The translations under genes and the position numbers were made by a program. From Ichthyophthirius multifiliis (lineage: Eukaryota > Ciliophora > Oligohymenophorea > Hymenostomatida), in contig NW_004087049.1 of assembly GCF_000220395.1 (NCBI RefSeq), forward strand, positions 1 to 30,563: 30,563 bases of DNA, given 5' to 3'. Under the pieces are notes generated by a model. That model was given only the letters and a program-made list of their open reading frames with translations. It made no database searches and was not told the DNA's origin. Position 1 is the stretch's first letter; each line of letters opens with the position of its first letter. Positions 1 through 12,171 of the stretch are shown one piece after another.

Positions 1-1211
1 TTTTTAAGTATTTAAGTCATAAGTAGAGAATTGTAACACATTATTATTACATATAATGCAAGTGATTAATCTCCTAAAACTGCATTATCTTAAAGTTATG
101 AATTTTAACTTAATAAGAAGCAATTAGCCAATTCAGATCTTTTAATAGAAGGAGTAAGTCTAATCCATACAGATATAGATTTTTCAATGGTACCAGACTA
201 AAGTTTATTTTCAAATTTTTAATAAATACCAGCTGCAGGGCCATTGTAATCTAATTATATATCATCAACACCTTAAAATTCTACTTTTTAATATACTTTA
301 TTTTTAGGAACGCTATCCCATTATTAATTAAATCCATCTTCTCTATAACAGCCAGATCCTCCACAGAATACTAAATTAACAATTCTTCCTGGGAAATTTT
401 TATATGACGGTCTTTGTCCTACAAATAAATGGTAAATATTAGAAGATTTATGTCTTATTCCATTATAATTTAAAACATTAGCTTAAGAACCTTAGAATTA
501 ACTATAAACAAATGCTTTTTATTACAAATCAGAATATCCGAAATAGATAAGACACCATTTTCCTTCTTCTGATTATTCAAAATTTAAATTTTAATTATAA
601 TTAACTTTTTTAGTATTTAAGTCATAAGTAGGGAAATGTAAAATATTATCTATTACATATAATGTTAGTGATCTATCTCCCAAATATGAATTATCATTAA
701 ATTCTTAGTTTTAACCCAAAAAGAAACAGTTAGTCCACTCAGTTCTTTTAACATAAGGAGTAAGTCTAATCCAAACCTATATAGATTTTTCTATAGTACC
801 ATCCTATAATTTGTTTTCAAATTTTTAATAAATTCCACCTGCAGGGCCATCGTTATCTAATTCAAGATCATCAACACCTTAAAATTCAACTTTTTAATAT
901 ACTTTAGGAACATTATTCGTCACACTAATTATTTTATTACTGATCAAAATAGGTTAAGCTACCTATTATATTTCTTCGTGTTTAGAATAAGTTAAAGAGT
1001 CTGTTGGTTAATTTTAAAGATCTACAGATTTAGGATTCACAGCAATAGTATGTTTATTGTTTTCTTTACTTTTTTCTTTATAATCAAAATCGCTTTTTGA
1101 ATTTCCGACATTAAGCAACTAATTACCTTTAAATTCAGATTCGTTTTGACCTTGAGCTAATTATAGTAGCAATATGGTTGTTAATATTGTTATAATTATT
1201 GTCTTTTTCAT
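1..1211 (-). CDS. Secreted protein with tandem LamG-like repeats (partial, runs off left edge)
   Basis: The ATG is at 1211-1209 and the frame stays open under the ciliate code almost to the window edge. The protein starts MKKTIIITILTTILLLQLAQG, less its last residue a typical signal peptide with likely cleavage after AQG. About 80 residues of polar linker follow, then a domain of about 200 residues (roughly 905-300), then a second copy of it (roughly 298-1). Each repeat has the pattern GTIEKSI-VWIRLTP, a cysteine, EEGKWCLIYFGYS, then FPGRIVNL with a closing C-GG--GCY. The beta-strand-rich pattern resembles LamG/concanavalin-like domains; this is inference from pattern only. It is likely secreted or on the cell surface. 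Near 45-50 the second repeat is one base shorter than the matching stretch in the paralogue at 29094, which shifts the last residues; this may be an error at the sequence edge. No partner or substrate can be named. Confidence 0.75.
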
Positions 1212-4200
1212 TAATTTTTTTTAAAGAAAATTGGTTATTTAAATTATTTTTCTTTTTTTTTTTTTAATTTTATTATATTAAATTTATAAAATTTACTTTT
1301 TTTTATATAAATAATAAAGCTTTATAATAGAAAATTAATAAAAGCAACTTTTTTGAAAAACAAATTTTGTTTTAAATAAATTATACTTTTTTTCAAAAAA
1401 AATTCTTTTATTTATTTTTATTTTTATAAATCTAGTAAATATTTTTTCTGTTTTAGACTTAAATTTTATAAAACGATATTTTAATTATTTAATAATTTGA
1501 TTATATTGAAAAACGTTTCGTTTTAATAAATTTATAATTTTTTATATTTAAAAACAATATTTTTAAATATGATTTAAAAATAAAATAAAAATAAAAAAAA
1601 ATATTTTAATAATAAAGTATTAATATAATAAATTTAAATATTAAAATATTTGATAATAATTGAAATTCTTTATACGATACATTAAATTTTAAATTATAAT
1701 ATTTTTTATAATTATTTTCATTTAAATATATATTTTTTTTTATTTAATGTTTTTAAATTAATTAAAAAAATAATTTTCATTATTTATAAAAAAATATAAA
1801 TATATAATTTAATCTTTTAATATTTAAATATAAATATTATAAAATTTAAACAATAAAAAAATTCTAAATAATTAATTATTTATTTTAATAAATAATATAA
1901 TTAAGATTTTAATTAATAGATTTAATTTATTTTACATTTTTAATAATTATAAAAAAAATATTATTGTATAAAATTAATATTTAAATTTATTTATTTTTTA
2001 TATAAATATTTTTTTGAATAATCTTTAAATATTATAAATATATATAAATATTTTATTTTTAATTTTACATGCTAATATAAATATATTTTAAATAAATATT
2101 ATTTGTTATAAATAAATGTATATAAATATTTTATATTTATTAATAATATTTATATATTAATTTATATAATTACTATTATTTTTTTATTTTATTATATTTA
2201 TTTTTACATTTTTTTATTGATTTTTATATTTATAAAATTATATAATCAACATTTTTATTTTATGAAAAAAAATTATATATTAATTCTCTTTTATATTTCT
2301 AACCATTATATATAATAAATAAAATTACAAATACTAGTTCATTTTTTTATTTTAAAATAATTATTTTTTAATTTTATATTATATTTTTTTTTGAATATTA
2401 AATAAAAAAAAATTTACCATACTTATATTAATTTTTTATATAAAAAAAATTATTTATAAAATTTTATTATTTTAAAAATATATATAATAATAAAAGAAAT
2501 GTATAATATTATTATTATTATTAACTTTTAAATATTAATATTTAATTTAAAATAATATTTATAATGACAATAACATATTTCATTTTATATAAATATTAAT
2601 AATTTTTTTATATAAAATTAAATAAATAAATTACTCTGATTTATTTTATCTGCTCTTATACAAGATTAAATAATTTTAAAATATAAATTTCTATCAATAA
2701 TAAAAACTAATATAAAAATCAGATTTTGAATAATTTAAAAAGAATAAAAACATTTATTTTGAATAAATATAAATATATTTTTTTAATATATTATGATTTT
2801 AATATAAATAAATAGTTTTAATATTAAATATGATTTCAAATAAAATATTATTAAATTTGTATTTTTTTTATAAAAATAAAAACTAAACTACTATACATAT
2901 TAAAAATTTAATTTGTATATTGTATGTCTATATTTTTTTGAAAGTTAAAAGAAATAATAAAATTAAAGAATTTCATTATCTATAAATAAGAAAAAATAAA
3001 AAAGAAATAAATAAATTTATATTAATAAAATATTATGAATTAAAAATGAAATATAATAATTCTAAGAGAAAAAAATAAATTGATTAAAATATAAATTAAA
3101 AAAAGGTATACAATTTAAATAATGAATATAAATCAAACAAAATTTTATATCTAACAATCATAGTATTAAAAAAATAAAAATAAATGTATTAAAAAAATTA
3201 AAAAAGAAATATAAAATTAAAGAATTTCATTATCTATAAATAAGAAAAATAAAAAGAAATAAATAAATTTATATTAATAAAATATTATGAATTAAAAATG
3301 AAATATAATAATTCTAAGAGAAAAAATAAATTGATTAAAATATAAATTAAAAAAAGGTATACAATTTAAATAATGAATATAAATCAAACAAAATTTTATA
3401 TCTAACAATCATAGTATTAAAAAAAATAAAATAAATGTATTAAAAAAAATTAAAAAAAAATATATTGAAGTTGAAAAATCATTCGTTTATAAAATTTTAT
3501 AAATAGTATTTAACAAAAAAATAAATTTATTATTAAAAATTGTGAGTAAAAAAATTAAACAATAATAGGATGTTAATAATATTTAATATATTAATTTAAA
3601 CAATTAGAATAATAAAAATATATAATAAATAAATATTAATAAAAAAAAAAATTTATAAAAAAATAGTTTATACAAAAAATAAGAAAAATTTGTAAAAAAA
3701 TATAATAAATTAGAAAAAAAAAAATATTAATATTGATAAATAAATATAAATATATATATAATAAAAAATGAATAATGAAAAATTATAAAAAAAATAAAAA
3801 ATATAAAAAAATTATAAAAAAAAATAATATATAAATATATAATTTAATGAAAAAATTAAAAATATAAATATTTATGTATTTATATTTTTTATATTTTTAT
3901 ATTTTTATATTTTTATATTTTTATATTTTGCTATTTAAATTCAAAGTTTTTAATTTATTTAAACTTTTTAATTTATTAACTTGATAATTTAATGTTTGAA
4001 ATAAATTTTTTATTATTTACTAATATATATTGAAGTAAAACATATTTGATTATAAAAAAAAAAATATTTATTTACTTAATTATTAAATTTTAGAGCTATA
4101 AATTTATTAATTTTTATAATTATTTTATAATTATAATTCATATATAAATATGTTAATAAATAAATATATTAAATTATAGTTTTTAAAATAATGAAATGTT

Positions 4201-4407
4201 TAGATTTTTTATTTTAAATAAAATTAATATAAAAATTAAAAGTTTTATTAAGTTTTTTAAATCATATTTTTGGGAATATTAATTATAATTAACTATTTAT
4301 TTTTTTAATATTATTTTAATATTTTTTTTTATTAATTTTTTTCATTTGTATCTTTTTTTTTATTTCTTAAAAATAATTAATATAATAAAAAAAAAATATT
4401 TCAAAAA
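1212..4407. other. Gene-free AT-rich spacer (3.2 kb)
   Basis: I see no coding region here in either code. The stretch is nearly all A and T, with TTTATAT and TAAATA words and homopolymers. Its only clear structure is the 254-bp tandem duplication at 2961-3465 and a short (ATATTTTT)n run near 3887-3928. The promoters of the divergent flanking genes must lie here, but no element stands out. Confidence 0.7.
2961..3465. repeat. Direct tandem duplication, two copies of about 254 bp
   Basis: Copy 1 starts at 2961 and copy 2 at 3215, both with AATTAAAGAATTTCATTATC. The order of landmarks is the same in both: AAAATGAAATATAATAATTC, then GGTATACAATTTAAATAATG, then ATCTAACAATCATAGTATT. The differences I can see are in A-run lengths: A6-T-A6 against A5-T-A5, A7 against A6, A7-T-A5 against A8-T-A4, and A7/A6 against A8/A9 at the end. 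The copies are noncoding and look young. Confidence 0.9.
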
Positions 4408-5809
4408 ATGGTAAATAATTATATATTAATTTGTATTAAGATTAATATAATAATTGTAATATCTAGACATAAGCATAACTTCTTGAATCATTCGAATTAG
4501 GAGAATGTATTTCATCAATAGATTTTAGTCCTTAAGGTGATTATGTAGCTATAGGTATGATAGATGAATCAGTTAAAGTTTGGTAATATAAATTAAATAA
4601 GAAAAATTCATAAAAAAATAATTAAAAATCAAAGGAAACCAGATTTCAGTTCATCAATAGAAAAATAACTTTTAAATACATTTAATGGACATATAATGGG
4701 GGTTGTAGATATTAAATTTAATCCTTCAGGAAATAGTAAAAAATATATATATATTTATAAATACATCTATATTTTTAAGTTCTTGCCGTTAGTTCATTAG
4801 ATTCTTATATTCGAGTATGGAATGTTGATGAAGGTTAAAAAATTTGTGAATTTCCATGTTAACCATGTAATTATAATAATCTTATTAGAAAAAAATATAA
4901 ATGAAATAAAAATTAAAAATAATTTTTAATTAAAATAAAAAAAGTGCATAATTGGAAATTAGGATTTAAAGATGAAAAAACAGTAGTAACAACAGGTGAA
5001 CAAGGAAAGATAGCAGAATTTAATATAAATTCTTAATAGTAAACTAATATATATTCTACATCAGACGTATTTTAAACATCTTTGGCTTTAGTAAAAATAA
5101 AAAAATAATAAATATATATATTTATCTATTTATAATTTTATATATTTATATATTTATATATTTATATATTTATATATTTATATATTTATATATTTATATA
5201 TTTATATATTTATATATTTTTTTTAATATTTAAATATTTTAATAAAATATATGAACATAGTCAAGTGATAGAAGTAAATTACTTTCTGTAGGAAATAACG
5301 AAGGGCAAATTTTTATTGTAGATTATAAAAATAATAGAAAAATAGACAAATTAAAAGTACATAATAAAAAAGTTAGATCTTTATGTTTTACATATGATGA
5401 TATGTAACTTATTACTGGATCTGATGATAATTTTATTTCTCTAATCGATTTAACTAAAATGGAAACAATTTTTTCTTTTAATGGACACAAAGGAAATGTT
5501 AATTGTGTCGATTGTTGTCCAATTGATAATAAATTATTTATTACATGGTTTTTATTTAATTTTTTTTTTAAATTAATTTTTTTTTTTATTAAAACAAGTT
5601 CATATGATTAAACTATAAAATTATGGGATATTAATAAAAAAAGCTGTATTGAAACTGTTAAATTTCATTAAGATAATATTTGGGCTGTTAAATTTCATCC
5701 CCATAAGAAAATATTTGGTTCAGGTATATATTATATACTGATATAATTTTTTATATTTTTATTTATAGTATCTGAAGACGGTATATTAGCTTTCCACGAA
5801 TTAAAATGA
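4408..5809 (+). CDS. Ski8/WDR61-like WD40 repeat protein
   Basis: Eight exons: 4408-4410, 4467-4582, 4635-4735, 4780-4866, 4945-5090, 5261-5547, 5599-5723 and 5769-5809. All phases join, giving 301 residues against about 305 for animal WDR61. It aligns with WDR61 along its length: SSIDFSPQGDYVAIGMIDES then VKVW; NTFNGHIMGVVDIKFNPSGN; LAVSSLDSYIRVWNVDEG; HNWKLGF with a TTGEQGKI strand; LLSVGNNEGQIFIVDY; LITGSDDNFISLIDL; a FNGHKGNV blade; SYDQTIKLWDINKKSC; and SEDGILAFHELK before TGA. Ski8 is a beta-propeller scaffold of the Ski complex, which feeds RNA to the exosome, and animal WDR61 also joins the PAF1 complex. The first exon is only the ATG, a start chosen because 4467 then continues in frame as MTQAQLLESF; this is the least certain junction. 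The fifth intron carries an 8-bp repeat array. The gene ends 124 bp from the convergent J-domain gene. Confidence 0.88.
5138..5217 (+). repeat. Octanucleotide (TATATTTA)n array inside a Ski8 intron
   Basis: About ten head-to-tail copies of TATATTTA lie within the 5091-5260 intron. They account for most of its 170 bp, whereas the other introns of this gene are 44-78 bp. This is simple intron expansion with no evident function. Confidence 0.85.
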
Positions 5810-5824
5810 AAAAAAAGCAAATAA

Positions 5825-5828
<4 letters not shown>

Positions 5829-5885
<57 letters not shown>
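5829..5885. repeat. (TA)n microsatellite between convergent genes
   Basis: A run of about 28 TA units, broken by one C near 5865, fills nearly half of the 124-bp gap between the Ski8-like and J-domain genes. Both 3' ends must be processed within this gap. Confidence 0.9.
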
Positions 5886-5933
5886 TAATTTAATTGTAAA
5901 ATTTTGATTTTATTTTTTATATTAAAAAACTTA

Positions 5934-7028
5934 TCATACTTATTTAATTTCAAAACTAACATTAAGGTATTTCTATTAAAGTTAGGCCAAAACCAATAAA
6001 GCAATAAGGAAATATATTCCTTTTTTAAATATCTACCATCCTTTTTTATTATCGGTTATATTTTATGAAATAATATTATTTTATAATTCATTTAATAACG
6101 CATTATTTCTATATTTAAATTATTATAAAAAGACATCTATATTAACTTTTTAATTAGTTATATTTTTCATAAATTCTTTATTTTATTAATATATATTATC
6201 CAAAATATTATTTAATTCGTATTGTTTTTCTAAAAAACTCTTCTCTTATTCCTAAAAACTTTCAAAAAGTATTCTTAAACATGACAAAACAGCACATAAA
6301 AGGACTTTTAATAATTCACTTCTTTAAAAAATGGCTAATTAAGGAAAATAATTATCTATTTAATCTCCAGTTATTTAAAAATTATGATTTCTGTTTTATT
6401 TTTAGTAGTCTATATTGTCTTAGTTTTCCTCAAATTTTATCAAAATATTATAATGGAAAATAAAAGATAATATAATTATAAAAGCATTCATAAAACGAAA
6501 TGTATATAATGCAAAACCGTAATTCTAGACAAAAGAAATCATAATAATTAATGTGTAAAAAGCCAATATGTTTATTAATGTTGTAAATTGTTAGATGTCT
6601 TTTGTGTTTTTATACTCCTTTTCTTTGTTCAAGTCATTAAAGTCGAATTCACCATAATAATCGTATATTTTTTAGTAGTATTCGTCGTTTAATATATTTC
6701 TAATTAGGTTTATTTTGTTAAAATCTTCATCAGTATCTGTGTTTTTGTCAGGGTGTGCTTTTGTTAATAGTAGTTTGGCCTATTTGTTCATTGTTTTGGA
6801 AGAATAGGCACGATTTGTTTCCATTATTTCAAAATAATTAGTTTCTTTTAAAAAATAAAAGTATATGAATAGATGAAATAATATTATTAAGAAGGATATT
6901 TAGATGTATTTTATAGGAAATAAAAATACTGTTTAGTCTTTTTTCTTTTTTAGGTATTGCTTTACTATTTAAGACAGAATAAAGAAATCGAATAGAATTA
7001 TTATTATTAGATTAGTTATTGTTATCAT
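5934..7028 (-). CDS. Multi-pass membrane J-domain (DnaJ-like) protein
   Basis: One uninterrupted exon, ATG at 7028-7026 and TGA at 5936-5934, 364 residues with many TAA/TAG-encoded Gln. Two hydrophobic segments (about residues 5-22 and 33-60) precede a J-domain at about 64-120. The domain has YFEIMETNRAYSSKTMNKQA, the invariant HPD at 92-94 (AHPDKN), then FNKINLIRNILNDEYYQKIY and DYYG. Two further membrane segments follow at about 133-185, then a charged, Gln-rich stretch with coiled-coil character and a last hydrophobic segment near the C-terminus (GIYFLIALLVLAQ). J-domains stimulate the ATPase of Hsp70 partners. The membrane-J-membrane order recalls Sec63-type ER proteins, but I see no Sec63 Brl domain, so an ER co-chaperone role is inference. 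It is convergent with the Ski8-like gene. Confidence 0.85.
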
Positions 7029-8496
7029 TTTTTTTTATTATTTTATTTAATTGTTATTTTTATTATCTTATAATTTTTTTATTTTTTTCTATCTTCTTAT
7101 ATATATATAATTTTTATTTTTATTTATAATTATTTTTTATTGTTTATATTATTATTTTATTTTATTTTTTAATAAAATTAGATGATAATATATTATTTTA
7201 TGATGAGTTTAATATTTATTAATAATAAAAAACTTTAATAAATAGAATATTATCTTTTTAATTATAAATTATTAAATTGATAATCTCTTTTTAAAAAATG
7301 AATATTATTTCAATAATAAAATTTTAAATTAATTTAAAAAATTATATAATTTATAATTAATATAGTTTAAAAAAAAATTATTTTATTTGATTAAAAAATA
7401 TTAGTAATATTTATATATATAAAAATAAATTTTATTAATAGAACATTTATTTATTTAATAATAATTTTTATATATTATTTTTTTATTAAAAAAATAAAAA
7501 ATTAAAAACTGTTTATCATAAAGAGAATAATTAATTAAAATATATATATATGTTAATATGTAATTTTTATCAAATTAAATATTTTTTTTTTTAATTTTAA
7601 TTATTATATTATTTAATTTAGAAATTTAATTTACTAATTTTATGAAATATTAATTTATTTTAATAATAAACAATTTTTTTTTTTTTTATATTTCATAATA
7701 ATTATAAATTATTTATACTTATTATTTTTATATTTATAAATGAATTAAAACTAATAATTATATTATAAAATCAAATAATAAATTAAAAAATATATATAAT
7801 AATTGTATATTATTTAACCTCTAAAAGATTAAGATATTTTAAAATAATATATATCTAAAATAAATGAAAGAAAACAAAATTAAATAAAAATTTTGCATTA
7901 ACATTAATAATAATATAATATATTAAATTTAGAATAATGATAAATATTTGAATATAAATATTAAAAATACATATTTTATTTTTATCTAAAAAAATGAAAA
8001 AAATAAATAATAAATATAAATTAAATTATTTATTTTATTTTTTTACTAGATTTTTAATATATTTTTGTTGTTTTATCATTTATTTTCTATTGTTAATATT
8101 TTTTAATTTTTTTTTTATCATATTTTTATTTTATACTCTATTATTTATATCTATTCTATCTATAAAAAACAATTATAAATTTTATTTATAATTTTCAAAG
8201 GAAAAACACAAAATAAAATAATATTAAAAAAAAAAAAAATTGTTTTTTTTTTAAAAATTAAAATTAAAACCAAATAAATATAAATTAAAACACATAAAAA
8301 TAAATATATATATTTATTATATAAGATTGCATTTATTAATTACAAATAATATAAATTTTAGATATTAAAAAAAAAGAATCGATTTTCAAAATCTTTTATA
8401 TTTTATTTTTTTTAATTAAAAAAAATATTTTTTTTTTTTTTATTAATTTTTTTTCATTATTCTTGCTTAATATTATTATTTTCAATTTATAATAAA
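7029..8496. other. AT-rich intergenic spacer
   Basis: No supportable gene. A 65-codon standard-code frame at 7994-8191 is a Phe/Ile/Tyr-rich translation of T-rich spacer, without homologous pattern or codon bias. The interval holds the upstream region of the J-domain gene and the downstream region of the coiled-coil gene. It shows only homopolymers and short TA runs. Confidence 0.65.
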
Positions 8497-9445
8497 TCAA
8501 CAATAAAGTGAGGATTATATCTACAATATTTTCTTTTTTATTATTAGGATCTATTTTTTTCTTTCAATGTTTTTTTATTTTTAAATTTCGGGAGCTTTTT
8601 CTTCTATTAATCTTATAATTTTCGAAATCAAACTATTATCTAAACATTTAGATTCTATTTTTTCAATATTTTTTAGTTATAAAGAAAAGCTTACATAGAA
8701 ATGATCTCCATGCTTATCTTTTATATCTTTAGCTAAATTAAAATAAATATAAATATAAATATAATTATTAATATATATATATATATATATATTTTACAAT
8801 ATTTAAGTTCCTATGTTTCAGGTTCCCATGTTAAAAAGTTAATTACATCTCTTTTTTTGATTATCCTTTAATTAAATGAAATATTTTTGAGAAATTATCA
8901 ATTATTTTCGATTTTTTTTATTCTTATAAAACTTAATCATTTTCAAAAATTTAAGTTAATTTTTAAAATTGGTTAATTTTTTAGTTTGTTTCTTAAACAA
9001 ATTATTGTGTAGAATTTATTATTTATTAATATTATTGTAAAAAAAGATTGCTTTGATAAATTTGAATGTTTTTATTAAATATTTAGCCTATAAAATTTAA
9101 AGAGTCTATTAGTTTATTCATTCTTTCTTATGTTTATTTTAAATCTTCAATAATTTTTTCTATTTGTTTTATATTTATTTGCTAATAAGATGTATCTTAG
9201 GTTTCTGGGTTCGGACTTTCGATTAATTTAGAAATCATGTTTTGATTGTTTGTAGAATTATTTAAAAATTAGAATAAATAGTTAGTGTTTTGTATTCCTT
9301 AATTAGGATTTAGAATATTTAATTATTATAATTTAAATAATTATTCCATTTAAATTAATAAATTTTGTAAAGAATTAGGATTATTGATTAATAAAGGAAT
9401 ATTTGAGAGACAATTTTATTATTAAATTTCTTCTTTTTATAACAT
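8497..9445 (-). CDS. Gln/Asn-rich coiled-coil protein, family not recognised
   Basis: ATG at 9445-9443, chosen because no in-frame ATG lies upstream; TGA at 8499-8497. About 294 residues are predicted. The first ~75 are Gln/Asn-rich (NNPNSLQNLLIQMEQLFKLQ and similar). Residues ~85-190 look helical and coiled-coil forming (IKQIEKIIEDLKQTQERMNK). The C-terminal third is more globular: RDVINFLTWEPETQELKY, KDIKDKHGDHFYVSFSLQL, and an acidic/basic helix to the end. An intron at 8733-8797 joins TATT to CTAAAGAT in phase. Upstream of it the frame must shift by one at the A7 run (8852-8858 on the + strand); one extra A joins ..LIKGQSKK to RDVINF.. cleanly, and I found no GT-AG intron that does so. 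I cannot assign a function. Confidence 0.6.
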
Positions 9446-10405
9446 TTTTTTTGTTATGTTTTGTATTTTTGTTTTTAAGATTTTTTTATTAAATTAAATA
9501 TAAGTATTTTATAATTTTTGTTATTTTTTATTTTAGAATCAAAAATATTATATAAATTTCTATTACTAATTTTTTATTTTTGTCTTTTTTTTTTTAATAA
9601 TATGTATTATCAAAGCAAGAATACAAATTTAGAAAAAAAAAAAAAAAAAAAAAATTAATTTGCTTTTAGCGTTTTTATTTTAAAATACTTTTTATGATAC
9701 AAATTAATTTTTTATTCTTGTAAAATGGAATATTAATTTTTATTATTTTAAGGAAATATAGATTAATAAAATAATGATCTTTAAAAAAAAATAATGAATT
9801 GAATAATATTTAAAAGTAAAAAAATATATTTTTATATAAATTCATTTTTAGATTATATTTTTTAGATCTAAAAAAAATGGTTTTAATTTATAAATAAATT
9901 ATAATATATTAAATTTAAAATATTAACTTATGTTTATTTATTTTTTCTAAAATATAATGAGAATATAGAATATAAATCTGAAATAAATTTAAACTAAAAC
10001 ACAATATAAATAATATCTTATATTAATTTATGTAAAGTATATATTTATAAATACATATTTATTTTGTTTTATTTAAAAAATATTAATTTAATTATCAAAA
10101 TAAACAAATTAATATAATATATAAAAAAATAAGTATTTAATATTTTTATTATAAATTATTATATTTTTTTGATTAAATTATATATATATAAAAAATATAT
10201 AATTAAAATCTAAAATAAAATTTAAATTTATATATATAAGTATATTTATGAAATTTATTATAATATATTTAAATACTAATTTATTAAAAAATAAACGAAA
10301 ACCAATATCATTTATATTTAAAAATAAAAATATTAATTAAATTGTATTGAAATAATATTATAAAAAAATAATAATAATATTTAATATATAAATAAATAAA
10401 ATTTA
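9446..10405. other. AT-rich spacer with an A22 homopolymer
   Basis: No gene is visible. The interval lies between two genes of the same strand. It contains an uninterrupted run of 22 A at 9633-9654. The rest is low-complexity AT sequence. Confidence 0.65.
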
Positions 10406-11770
10406 TCAATGATCTTTATCTTAAATGTCTTAAAAATTACTTTAAAATAATAAAAACTATTCCGGAATGAATGTATTTAAAATAATTTTATCCAAAAGTA
10501 CAGTTTATTAATATATTTTTAACAAAGTTGCATATAAAATTAGAAATTTTCTATCAAATTATAAATAATCATATTAAAACTATAAAAAGACTATAATTTT
10601 TCTTATAAAAAAATCATAATTTTTATTTTTATAAAATTCCATTTTTATTTCTTGTAAAATTTCTTCGAAAATTTAAACATTAAAATTATTTTCTTTCAAA
10701 AATTAATTTATATTTTTTTCTTAAAAAAATCCATTTTCTATACACATTAATGAAAATCTATAAATACTCATTCTTTTAGATTATAATCCATTAATATTAA
10801 ATAAAAGATCACATTCCTATATGAATAATTTACTAATATTTTAATTACTTTAAGCCCCTTCTATTGAATAATAAATATATAAAAATTCTTTTTCGGAAAT
10901 AAATCCGTAATTATTTAAATCTATGCAGCTAAAAATTTCGAAAAAAGGTTTGCAGAAATTTTTTTTTTTAATTAATAATTTTAAAAAGAATTAAGACTAA
11001 TATCTAAAAAAGTATCTAAATTTATTAAAAGCTTATTTTATTAATTATTTTAATTTGATAATTTAAAATTTTAAAACTACTTTTCTTATTATGATGCTTC
11101 TTAAAGAGAAATATGTGAACATATATTTAATTAAAAAACCTCAAAAGCCTTATTATAGGATATTAAAACCCTTTCTTCAAAATTTTAAAGGACATTAATT
11201 TCATCCATTTATTTTAATAAGTCTAATATAAAAGAAATATCTTGTGAATCTAGATTTCCTATTATTATATTATAATACATTTTAGCTCTAAGGTGAAGTG
11301 GCTTATAATATTAAAGAGCTTTGAGGTTTTTATAATATTTTTTAAGTGTATTTTAGCTATATCCTATTTTAAATAATATTTAAAAATATTAAATAATTTT
11401 AATTTATTATTATTTTAATTTACCATAATTATTAATAAGATTTTCAAAAACAAATAAATGAAAAAAAATTATTTTAGATTTGTAAATTTTTATAAAATCT
11501 AAAAATAATTAACCAAAAAATTTTAAAATATAAATAATAGAAATATCTTCTGAAAATAAATTATCTTCTGATTTTTAAATTTTTTCGAGAATTTAATTGG
11601 CTGTTTAAAAATACTTGTTTTACTAAGAAATAACATATAAACCTCTATATTTAAAATAAATATTATTGTTTATTTATAATTTTCCAATTTTAAAAAATAA
11701 TAAATTAAGTTATAATTAAAATTATAGTTATAGTTATTATTATTATTAGTATTATAATTATAATGATTTC

Positions 11771-11823
<53 letters not shown>

Positions 11824-12127
11824 TTATTTTTCTTTTTTTCTTTCTTTATCTACTATTTCTTCTTTTTATATTATTTTATCTTATTTTTATTCCTTTAATT
11901 TTAGATTATTTATATCTATTTAACTATTTTTTTTTTTTTTTAGAATACTTTTTTCATTATTATCAAAAATAATTTCATCTAATTCATAATTTTACTATTA
12001 TAATTTAGTAAAGTTTTTGACAATTTTTATATTTTAAATTAATTAATTAGCCGCTCTTTAAAAATGTTTTTTTAAATTTGTATCATTAATAAGTTATTAA
12101 GAAGTAGATCTTATTTTTTCTATTTAA

Positions 12128-12171
<44 letters not shown>

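Noticed and set aside
6281-6463. Plus-strand ORF of 60 residues
   Set aside because: Antisense to the intact J-domain gene.
7994-8191. Small hydrophobic standard-code ORF (65 residues)
   Set aside because: It is Phe/Ile/Leu/Tyr-rich because the spacer is T-rich, it ends at a TAA that is not a stop in this code, and there is no homologous pattern.
8800-8850. Resemblance of DVINFLTWEPE to the C-terminal motif of cytochrome c1
   Set aside because: Only about ten residues match, there is no haem motif, and the expected following membrane anchor is absent; probably chance.
8459-9622. ATTCTTGCTT near 8459 and its inverse AAGCAAGAAT near 9613 flanking the coiled-coil gene
   Set aside because: A 10-bp inverted match in such AT-rich DNA, with no transposase or target duplication, is most likely chance.
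11016-11080. Possible extra intron in the EF-hand coiled-coil gene
   Set aside because: Not fully rejected: phases fit (GTAGTT...TTTAG), but one added A at the A11 run explains the frame equally well and matches four other genes, so it is left as an alternative.
11763-11972. Plus-strand ORF with a long Ile run
   Set aside because: It is the antisense shadow of the TAA-coded poly-Gln tract of the minus-strand EF-hand gene.
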